Assembly: GCA_963708515.1 (NCBI GenBank)
Contig: CAVPSX010000022.1
Coordinates: 62,001-126,000, forward strand
Origin: JAPLJM01 sp963708515
GTDB lineage: Bacteria; Desulfobacterota; Syntrophia; Syntrophales; Fen-1087
Direction: 5' to 3'
Length of the DNA: 64,000 nt
The notes beneath the pieces are model-generated. The model ran no database searches. It saw only the letters and a list, made by a program, of their open reading frames with translations, and had not been told where the DNA came from. Each line of letters starts with the position of its first letter. Positions within the stretch are counted from its first letter, which is position 1. Made by a program: the position numbers and the translations under genes. Positions 1 through 6,741 of this stretch are shown here, in pieces.

Positions 1-375
1 GCCTTCCTTAATTTTCTCTATCAGGACTATCAGGATGATTTAAAGATACTGTTTGCCGAAGACCTTTGGGTTTTAAGGAAAAAATTGCTGCTGGTCCACG
101 GGATCGGCGAAGAGACGGCAGACAGTATTCTGCTGTATGCCGGGGGGAAACCCGTTTTTGTCGTGGATGCCTATACCCGCAGGATTATGCAAAGGCATCA
201 CATCATCAGCGACAAGGCCCGTTATGAGGACATTCAGACACTTTTCATGAACGGCCTGCCACGGAGCGCGCCGCTGTACAACCAGTACCACGCGCTGCTG
301 GTGAACACCGGCAAGCAGTTCTGCAGGAAACAAAACCCACAATGCGAAATATGTCCGCTGCAATCGTTTCTGTGA
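1..375 (+). CDS. Endonuclease III-like (HhH-GPD) DNA glycosylase, 5' truncated
   Basis: The gene enters from the left edge; 124 C-terminal residues are visible. A helix-hairpin-helix (LLLVHGIGEETADSILL) is followed by the catalytic-Asp segment (VFVVDAYTRRI), the layout of HhH-GPD base-excision glycosylases. The Lys of the classical EndoIII hairpin (GVGRKTA) is Glu here, as in MagIII-like or MutY-like members, so a monofunctional glycosylase is more likely than an AP lyase. The C-terminal Fe-S loop has C-x6-C-x2-C but the protein ends where the fourth Cys (x5-C) would be. The substrate cannot be told. It converges on the SDR gene, with a parS site in the 22-bp gap. Confidence 0.8.
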   Translation, partial: AFLNFLYQDYQDDLKILFAEDLWVLRKKLLLVHGIGEETADSILLYAGGKPVFVVDAYTRRIMQRHHIISDKARYEDIQTLFMNGLPRSAPLYNQYHALLVNTGKQFCRKQNPQCEICPLQSFL

Positions 376-391
376 TGTTTCACGTGAAACA
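376..391. promoter_or_regulatory. parS: parS centromere-like site (ParB binding)
   Basis: TGTTTCACGTGAAACA is a perfect 16-bp palindrome identical to the bacterial chromosomal parS consensus. It begins directly after the stop codon of the endonuclease gene and lies between two convergent genes, so it interrupts no coding sequence. ParB nucleates here for origin segregation and SMC loading; such sites usually lie on the chromosome near oriC. Only one copy was noticed in the window. Confidence 0.9.
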
Positions 392-397
392 CGTATC

Positions 398-1162
398 TTA
401 CGCCAGCATTCCCCCGTCCACCACGATACAGGCCCCGGTCATGTAGGAGGCGGCGTCTGAAACCATATAGAGAACGGCGCCGGCCATCTCTTCGGGTTTC
501 GCGACCCGTCCCAGGGGAATCGTGGGCAGGACAATTTTCATGATATCGGGACTGCCGATGATCGCCGCTGAAAACTTCGTGTCCGTCAAACCCGGCAACA
601 GGGCATTGACCCGGATATTCAGCGGCGCCAGTTCCTTGGCAAAGGACTGGGTCAGGGCGACGACCCCGGCCTTCGTGATGGAATAGATTCCCTGAAAAGG
701 GGCCGGTCGAATCGCGTTAATCGAAGCCACATTCACGATGACGCCACTCCCCTGGTCTTTCATGATCCTGGCGGCCTGCTGGGCAATGAAGAAAACACCC
801 TTCATGTTGACGGAAAAGGTCTTGTCCCACGCCCGTTCGTCGGCGCTCAGCACGTCGCCGAAAAAGGGATTGGTCGCGGCGTTATTGACCAGGATGTCCA
901 GGCGCTTGTATTTATTCTTGATTTCGTTGAATAAATGATGGATCTGGTCCATCTCGCCTGTATGGCAGGCAATGCTGACGGCCTTACCTCCGGCCCTGAT
1001 GATCTCGTCTTCCACGCGTTTGAGATCGTCGATTTTCCGGCTGGCCAAGATCACCTCGGCGCCGTGGGCGGCCAGTGTCTTCGCGACAGCCTCGCCGATG
1101 CCCCGGCTTGCACCGGTCACCAGGGCAATTTTATTTTCCAGAAGAAACAGGTCACGCTGCAT
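398..1162 (-). CDS. Short-chain dehydrogenase/reductase (SDR, FabG-like)
   Basis: A 254-aa classical SDR. Residues ~15-22 hold the NAD(P)-binding TGASRGIG, ~92-95 the NNAA motif, and the Ser/Tyr/Lys catalytic set is in NVASINA and YSITK; the C-terminus carries the usual VDGGMLA. It oxidises or reduces a hydroxy/keto group on an acyl-CoA or alcohol. A good ribosome site (GAGGAGGG) precedes the ATG. It is the last gene of a leftward group with an APH-type kinase, an ACAD10/11-like dehydrogenase and a histidine phosphatase; in levulinate/4-hydroxyacid pathways an SDR (LvaD) accompanies the same kinase and dehydrogenase types. The substrate is inferred only. Confidence 0.88.
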   Translation of the reverse strand: MQRDLFLLENKIALVTGASRGIGEAVAKTLAAHGAEVILASRKIDDLKRVEDEIIRAGGKAVSIACHTGEMDQIHHLFNEIKNKYKRLDILVNNAATNPFFGDVLSADERAWDKTFSVNMKGVFFIAQQAARIMKDQGSGVIVNVASINAIRPAPFQGIYSITKAGVVALTQSFAKELAPLNIRVNALLPGLTDTKFSAAIIGSPDIMKIVLPTIPLGRVAKPEEMAGAVLYMVSDAASYMTGACIVVDGGMLA

Positions 1163-1192
1163 TCTTAATTCCCTCCTCTGATTTTATAATAC

Positions 1193-1379
1193 GAGAGCTT
1201 TATTGCATCGCCGCTGAAAAATGGTTCGCAAGCGGTGAATCAAAGATTTTTCGCTGATGGGGACACGACGCTATCATATCCCCATGACTAATTTAATGAT
1301 TTAAATCATATTTAAAACCCATAATCTCTTTAGCAAAAAAGATTATAAACCGCGGCAAAGCCCTTTTTCAAAGGCCTCG
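1193..1379 (+). repeat. Dispersed palindromic repeat family I, copy A
   Basis: Degenerate full-length copy. It starts with GAGAGCTTT, has the arm around CCGCTGAAAAATGGTTCGC, an AT-rich centre with TTAATGATTTAAA, and the complementary arm (CCGCGGCAAAGCCCTTTTTCAAAGG). It fills the gap between the SDR and APH-kinase genes. Orientation is called + by its GAGAGCTTT end. Confidence 0.75.
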
Positions 1380-1384
1380 CGATA

Positions 1385-2452
1385 TTAGAGATCAGATGTT
1401 TTGATAACGCCCTTTGCCGTCTCTTCAAGTACATGCACTGCAAAAATCATGAGTCTGAAACGTTCATCTTTGGTCTGGCCGTGGTAAAAGCGAAAATAAA
1501 TCTGCTGGGCGATCACGGCGAGGCGGAAGAGCCCGAAGCAATAATAAAAATCAATATGATCAATAGACAGACCCATTCTTTCGGCATACGCGTTGATGAA
1601 CTCCCGCCGCGTCATCATGCCCTCCAGATGGGTAGGCGCGATCCGGATGGCCTGCATGTTCGGGGGATCCACCCGGTCCACCCAGTAGGCCAGAGCGCCT
1701 CCGAGATCCATGAGCGGATCGCCGATGGTGGCCATTTCCCAGTCCAGGACGCCGATGATCTCCAGCGGGTTCAGGGGGTCCAGGACCACGTTATCAAAAC
1801 GATAATCGTTATGAATTACGGAGGCTTTCAAACTCTCACCGGGCATCTTTGCGTCAAGCCATGCCATGACCGGTTCGAAATCCGGCGCATCGTCCGTCCG
1901 TGCGCTGCGGTAACGCTCCGTCCATCCCTCCACCTGTCGTCGGACATAACCCTCCGGTTTGCCGAAGCCTTCCAGCCCAGCCTTTTTATAATCCACATGA
2001 TGAAGCGCCGCATAGACGTCGATGAGTTTTTCGCACAGGGTCCTTGCCTCTTGCGGCGTAAATGACAAACCTTTGGGCAGATCCCTTCTTAAAATAATGC
2101 CATTGATCCGCTCCATCACATAAAACGGGCAGCCGATAATCGCTTCATCTTCCGTATAAGCCAGCGGTTCGGGACAATACGGAAACACGGGCTTCAGGGC
2201 TTTCTGGATGCGGTACTCTCGGCCCATGTCGTGGGCGGTTTTGACTTTCCGGCCGAAGGGGGGACGGCGAAAGACGAGCTCACGGTCGCCGATTTTCAAC
2301 AGGTAGGTCAGATTGGAATGTCCGCCCGGAAACTGCTCCACTGCAAGTGATCCCTCCAGCCCTGGAATGGCGGCCTTCAAAAACGCCTCGACCTTTGCCG
2401 TCTCGAAATCCTCGCCCTCGCGAATCGGCTTTGTTCTATCGATCAAATCCAA
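1385..2452 (-). CDS. APH-family phosphotransferase (ACAD10/11 N-domain / LvaA-like kinase)
   Basis: 355 aa with an aminoglycoside-phosphotransferase/choline-kinase fold. The Brenner motif HNDYRFDN (HxDxxxxN) and the metal-binding LDWEMATIGDP followed by DLG are intact. Its neighbour is an acyl-CoA dehydrogenase with ACAD10/11 signatures. In human ACAD10/11 these two domains are fused, and in the Pseudomonas lva pathway LvaA phosphorylates 4-hydroxyacyl-CoA before elimination. A 4-hydroxyacyl-CoA kinase role is therefore a reasonable inference, whereas drug resistance is not suggested. Translation starts at TTG behind AAGGAG; no better in-frame start is visible. Confidence 0.85.
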   Translation of the reverse strand: MDLIDRTKPIREGEDFETAKVEAFLKAAIPGLEGSLAVEQFPGGHSNLTYLLKIGDRELVFRRPPFGRKVKTAHDMGREYRIQKALKPVFPYCPEPLAYTEDEAIIGCPFYVMERINGIILRRDLPKGLSFTPQEARTLCEKLIDVYAALHHVDYKKAGLEGFGKPEGYVRRQVEGWTERYRSARTDDAPDFEPVMAWLDAKMPGESLKASVIHNDYRFDNVVLDPLNPLEIIGVLDWEMATIGDPLMDLGGALAYWVDRVDPPNMQAIRIAPTHLEGMMTRREFINAYAERMGLSIDHIDFYYCFGLFRLAVIAQQIYFRFYHGQTKDERFRLMIFAVHVLEETAKGVIKTSDL

Positions 2453-2465
2453 CAGGTCACTCCTT

Positions 2466-2630
2466 GAGAGCTTTGTATAACCGGTGAAAAATGGTTCGCA
2501 AGCGGCGAATGAAAGATTTTTCGCACTTCCATAAATTAGACTAATTCATTGATTTAAAACATATTTAAGCGTTATCATATTTTATGCGAAAAAGATTTTG
2601 AGCCGCGGTGAAGTTATTTTTCACCGGTCT
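2466..2630 (+). repeat. Dispersed palindromic repeat family I, copy B
   Basis: One of the best-preserved copies. It runs from GAGAGCTTTGTATAACCGG to TTTTTCACCGGTCT, with ~45-bp imperfect inverted arms and a ~60-bp AT-rich core containing TTCATTGATTTAAAACATAT. It lies between the APH-kinase and acyl-CoA dehydrogenase genes. Copy C is nearly its reverse complement. Confidence 0.85.
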
Positions 2631-2639
2631 TTATATTTT

Positions 2640-3851
2640 TTATTTGACCTTTCGGCCGGCATATCCCTTGATGATCCTTCTGGCGACGGCCATTTTGTGC
2701 ACCTCATCCGGGCCGTCATAAATCCGGGCCGCCCGCTCATGCCGGTATAAGAACGAAATGATCGTGTCGTCAGTCATCCCGAGACCGCCATGGACCTGCA
2801 GGGCGCGGTCAATGACCGCCTGCATCACGTTGGCGACGAAGAACTTGATGAGCGCGATATCCTCCCGCGCATCCCTGACGCCTAGGTTCTCGATCTTCCA
2901 GGCCGCATGGAGCGTCATCAGGCGGGCCGCCTGAATATCAGCGGCACACTCGGCGATCCAGGACTGGATGATTTGACTGGTGGACAGGGTCTTGCGGTCC
3001 GGCGAAATGATCCGCTCGGAGGCCCGCGCGCACATCAGGTCAAAGACCCGGTGACAGATGCCGATCCAGCGCATACAGTGGTGGATCCGGCCCGGTCCCA
3101 GCCTTTCCTGGGCAATCACAAAGCCGAAGCCTTCCGGCCCCAGCAGATTTTCCCGCGGAACCCGGCAGGACTGATACAGAATTTCTGCGTGGCTGAAATA
3201 GTCGCTGCCCGTATGACCCATGACGGAGATGTTGCGCACGAGATTGAACCCCGGCGTATCCGTCGGCACGATAATCATGCTCGCCCGCAGGTGGGGGGCC
3301 GCTTCCGGATTGGTCACGGCCATGACGATCGCAAAGGCGGCGCCGTCCGCAGAGCTGGAATACCACTTCTGCCCGTTGATAATATAATCGTCGCTTTCCT
3401 TGACGGCCGTCGTGTCCATCATGACGGGATTGGAACCGGGAAGCTCCACTTCTGTCATGGAAAAGCAGCTCCGGATATCCCCGGCCACCAATGGTTTCAA
3501 ATATTGCTTCTTTTGTTTTTCCGTCCCGTATTTATGCAGAATTTCGATGTTTCCCGCATCGGGCGCCTGACATCCGAAGATATAATGCCCCAGTGGCGAC
3601 CGGCCCAGGACTTCCGACACCAGGGCATGTTCCATCAGATCCAGCCCCATGCCCCCCAGTTCTTTGGGATGATTCGGCGCCCATAGCTCCATCTGCTTCA
3701 CCATCCTGCGCTTTTCAGACAGCTCAGGGAGCATCGTCCGGAAGTCCTTCGTCAGAAACTCCGGCTCCATGGGGATCAGTTCCCTTTCCACAAATTCCGT
3801 CATCATGCCGGTAACGGCCTGCATTTTTTCAGATATGGCAAAATCCATCAT
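2640..3851 (-). CDS. Acyl-CoA dehydrogenase, ACAD10/11 type
   Basis: 403 aa, full-length ACAD fold: N-terminal helical domain, middle beta domain (CFSMTEVELPGSNP), and a C-terminal FAD domain with RLGPGRIHHCMR and HGGLGMT. RLGPGRIHHCMR and DGPDEVH are characteristic of ACAD10/11-like proteins; the last replaces the usual YEGTNE segment that supplies the catalytic Glu in short/medium-chain ACADs. This suggests chemistry such as the dephosphorylation/dehydration proposed for LvaC and ACAD10/11 rather than plain beta-oxidation. ATG is chosen just after AGCAGGAGG. It sits between the histidine phosphatase and the APH kinase. Confidence 0.9.
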   Translation of the reverse strand: MMDFAISEKMQAVTGMMTEFVERELIPMEPEFLTKDFRTMLPELSEKRRMVKQMELWAPNHPKELGGMGLDLMEHALVSEVLGRSPLGHYIFGCQAPDAGNIEILHKYGTEKQKKQYLKPLVAGDIRSCFSMTEVELPGSNPVMMDTTAVKESDDYIINGQKWYSSSADGAAFAIVMAVTNPEAAPHLRASMIIVPTDTPGFNLVRNISVMGHTGSDYFSHAEILYQSCRVPRENLLGPEGFGFVIAQERLGPGRIHHCMRWIGICHRVFDLMCARASERIISPDRKTLSTSQIIQSWIAECAADIQAARLMTLHAAWKIENLGVRDAREDIALIKFFVANVMQAVIDRALQVHGGLGMTDDTIISFLYRHERAARIYDGPDEVHKMAVARRIIKGYAGRKVK

Positions 3852-3878
3852 CAACCTCCTGCTTTGCTTAAACGCCCT

Positions 3879-4034
3879 GAGACCGGTGAAAAAGGGCTTC
3901 GCTGCGTCTCAAAATCTTTTTCGCATAAAACATGATAACGCTTAAATATGTTTTAAATCAATGAATTAGTCTAATTACTGGAAATGCGAAAAATCTTTCA
4001 TTCGCCGCTTGCGAACCATTTTTCACCGGTTATG
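3879..4034 (-). repeat. Dispersed palindromic repeat family I, copy C (inverted)
   Basis: Near-perfect reverse complement of copy B: GAGACCGGTGAAAAAGG on the left, AATGAATTAGTCTAATT in the core, and CGCTTGCGAACCATTTTTC followed by ACCGGTTATGCAAAG on the right. It occupies the gap between the acyl-CoA dehydrogenase and histidine phosphatase genes. Confidence 0.85.
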
Positions 4035-4043
4035 CAAAGTTCT

Positions 4044-4754
4044 CTACCTGTATGTAATCCATCCTGAATCATTCAGTAATTCCAGATGGGCAGCATTATT
4101 GAAGGCTGTGAGTTCCATCCGGTCGCCATCATAGACGAAGGCCGTCATCGATGTGTTGAGAAGATGCCAGGCGATGCGCAGGGCCTTTTCATCGGACAGC
4201 CCCAGGGCCATCTGCACCGCCGCGGAAATCGGACCGCCGGACGTGCAGATCAGGATTTTCTTTTTCCGACCGTTATCCGCCATAATCTTCCGAAGACCGG
4301 ATTGTACACGCTCCCGGAAATCCTGCCAGCGGACCACACCGGGCTTGTCGGCATCTCCTGTAATCCATCGAGTCATGATTTTTTCAAAGACCCGCTGAAA
4401 GGCCTTTTTGTCGACATAGAGTCTCTCAAGGTCTGCCTTCAGGCCGGGTTCCTCCCGCGCCACGTCCCGGATATGGGCCATGATGATGTCCCGGGAACTG
4501 TATTCATTGAATTCTGTCATGACGCACAGCTCTGGCAGGCTGCGGTCATGTGCCCGATAGGTCGCGCTCATTTCCCGTGCGGTATCCTTTTGCCGCGTCA
4601 TACCTCCGGCATAGACGGCGTCAAAGGACAACCCTGTCCGGATCAGATATTCCGCGAGGATCCCGGATTGTTTCCGGCCTTTTTCGGAGAGCTGATCATA
4701 GTCTTCCTTTCCGAACGATGCCTGACCGTGCCGGACCATGTATATATTACTCAC
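4044..4754 (-). CDS. Histidine phosphatase family protein (phosphoglycerate mutase-like)
   Basis: 236 aa. The phosphohistidine motif MVRHGQASFG lies at residues ~6-15 and a second conserved region (LICTSGGPISA) contributes the C-terminal pocket; there the common SHG is SGG, so the second His is not obvious. GTG start nine bases after AAGGAG. It heads the leftward acyl-CoA cluster and may hydrolyse a phosphorylated intermediate, but the substrate is unknown. The divergent neighbour is a 5'-nucleotidase gene ~190 bp away. Confidence 0.85.
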   Translation of the reverse strand: MSNIYMVRHGQASFGKEDYDQLSEKGRKQSGILAEYLIRTGLSFDAVYAGGMTRQKDTAREMSATYRAHDRSLPELCVMTEFNEYSSRDIIMAHIRDVAREEPGLKADLERLYVDKKAFQRVFEKIMTRWITGDADKPGVVRWQDFRERVQSGLRKIMADNGRKKKILICTSGGPISAAVQMALGLSDEKALRIAWHLLNTSMTAFVYDGDRMELTAFNNAAHLELLNDSGWITYR

Positions 4755-4942
4755 GGATTGCTTTCTCCTTGCCCATGCCGTGCATCCATACGATGAAGCC
4801 TTGCGTGGGTCAATAAAAATTTATTGGACAAGGTTGCCGGCCCTGGGCTATCCTGCCCGTGGAGCCGTTTTTTCCGGAATACGATATTTATAGAGCGGAG
4901 AATACGGATTGAAGTGCATATCCACCATAGAGGGAGGTTCAG

Positions 4943-6670
4943 ATGGCCCAGAGGCGAAAAAAACGACTGCTGCACCACGGCATTACGTTTATGGGTATGC
5001 TCTTTCTTGCCCTTGCGATGGCCTGCGGCGGCAGCCAGCCTTCATCCTTTACGCTTTCCATTGTGCATTTCAACGACACACATTCCCATCTGGAACCGAC
5101 GGCGATCAGCCTGACGGTCAACGGTGTGAAGACAACAGCCCAGCTTGGCGGCTTTGCCCGAATCAAAACCGCCTTGGACGGGATGCGGATGGCGCATCCA
5201 GACCTGCTATTGCTTCATGGCGGGGACGCGGTGCAGGGCACGCTCTACTTTGCATTGTTCGACGGAACGGCGGAGTATGATTTCCTGAACATGCTGGCGA
5301 TTGACGCCATGACCTTCGGCAACCATGAGTTTGACCGGGGCGCAGGCCCGATAGCGGGGTGGATCAGCCGGAGCCGATTCCCCTGGCTTTCGGCCAACAT
5401 CGACTTCTCCGGTGAACCGACCATTGCTCCGCTGGTGAAACCGTATCTGATCAGGGAAATCAATGGCGAAAAAGTGGCCATCATCGGCGTCACGACTGAG
5501 GACACGCCCCAGATGACCCGGGACGTGGGCAAGGCGGTTTTCAACGATGCTGTGGTCAACGCCAGCCGGCAGGTGGAGGCCTTGACAGCTCTGGGTGTCA
5601 ACAAGATCATCCTGCTGTCTCATCTCGGGTATGAGCGGGACAAAGCCATAGCTAAACAAATTTCAGGAATTGACGTTATCGTCGGCGGCCACTCTCATTC
5701 GCTGTTGGGAGATGCCGGCCGGCTGGCGCTCATCGGGCTGACGCCGGAGGGGCCGTACCCCACCGAACTGGCGACACCGGACGGCAGTCGGGCTCTGGTG
5801 CTGCAGGCCTGGCAGTGGGGGCACGTCCTCGGCAAGGTTCATGTCCGTTTCTCGCCGGCAGGAGAAGTGGCCGGATACAGCGCAGGGATCACCATCCCGG
5901 TGGGCGACCGGTTTGTGCAGAACAATGCTCCGGTGACGCCGGACAGCGATGCGTACCGACAGATCTTGCAGGCCCTGACAGACAGCGGCGCCGCCCGGAT
6001 CATCCCCGAAGACCCGGAAGTGCTGGATAAGCTTGCCCCCTACGCCCGGCAGGTTGCCGCCTACCGCTCCGTGGCGGTGGCGACGGCAACAAACGCTCTC
6101 GCACGGGGAACCAACAGCGGACCGGGCCCGCTGGCTGCCGACTCCATGATTTTTACGGTCCCGCATGCCCACGTGGCGCTGCTTAATAACGGCGGCGTGC
6201 GCAATGATCTTCTTGCCGGGACGATTTCCGTCGGCGATGTCCTGGAGGTGATGCCGTTCAGCAATACCCTTGTCCTCGTTGACCTGACCGGGGCGCAACT
6301 GCAAACAGCCCTTGAAGAGGGGATTGATTATTTATTGCAGAAATATCCGGGGCAGAACCCGCCGGCCATGCCCTACGTGGCCGGGGCCCGTTTCTCGGTT
6401 CAGCCGACCGCCGCCCGGGGGACGCGCGTATCCGCCCTTGTCGTAAGGAATGAAGGCGGCGAGTATAAACCGGCAAATCCCGCTGCAGTATACCGGATGG
6501 TCGCCAATGCCTTCGTGGCCAACGGGGGTGACGGCTTTGTCACACTCAAAAACGCTGCCGGCTTCCGCAGCGATACGGGGATTATTGACAGCGACGCCTT
6601 CCGGGACTACCTGAAAAGCCTGGGTTCGGTCAGCAATCCGACGGAACAGCGAATCCGAATTCTTCCCTGA
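4943..6670 (+). CDS. Exported 5'-nucleotidase / UshA-family metallophosphoesterase
   Basis: 575 aa. A hydrophobic N-terminal leader ends at ALAMAC, a weak lipobox, so it is probably exported and perhaps lipid-anchored. The calcineurin-like domain has the metal motifs FNDTHSH, GGDAVQGT, FGNHEFDRG, LSHLGY and GGHSHS. The C-terminal nucleotidase domain (from ~residue 350) has LLNNGGVRNDL and a final FVANGGDGF substrate-binding segment. The family removes phosphate from nucleotides or UDP-sugars outside the cytoplasm. It is followed closely by a convergent acyl-CoA ligase gene. Confidence 0.92.
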   Translation: MAQRRKKRLLHHGITFMGMLFLALAMACGGSQPSSFTLSIVHFNDTHSHLEPTAISLTVNGVKTTAQLGGFARIKTALDGMRMAHPDLLLLHGGDAVQGTLYFALFDGTAEYDFLNMLAIDAMTFGNHEFDRGAGPIAGWISRSRFPWLSANIDFSGEPTIAPLVKPYLIREINGEKVAIIGVTTEDTPQMTRDVGKAVFNDAVVNASRQVEALTALGVNKIILLSHLGYERDKAIAKQISGIDVIVGGHSHSLLGDAGRLALIGLTPEGPYPTELATPDGSRALVLQAWQWGHVLGKVHVRFSPAGEVAGYSAGITIPVGDRFVQNNAPVTPDSDAYRQILQALTDSGAARIIPEDPEVLDKLAPYARQVAAYRSVAVATATNALARGTNSGPGPLAADSMIFTVPHAHVALLNNGGVRNDLLAGTISVGDVLEVMPFSNTLVLVDLTGAQLQTALEEGIDYLLQKYPGQNPPAMPYVAGARFSVQPTAARGTRVSALVVRNEGGEYKPANPAAVYRMVANAFVANGGDGFVTLKNAAGFRSDTGIIDSDAFRDYLKSLGSVSNPTEQRIRILP

Positions 6671-6741
6671 CAATGTAAAGAAGACAATCGTGTAACAAGC
6701 CGAAAAATGAACTGTCAAAGAAATCCACGGACAAACAGATT

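Noticed and set aside
5663..6304. Long antisense reading inside the 5'-nucleotidase gene (also 25233-26159, 28815-30008, 37167-38120)
   Set aside because: They lie opposite strongly supported genes, have no domains or ribosome sites and are rich in residues typical of shadow frames.
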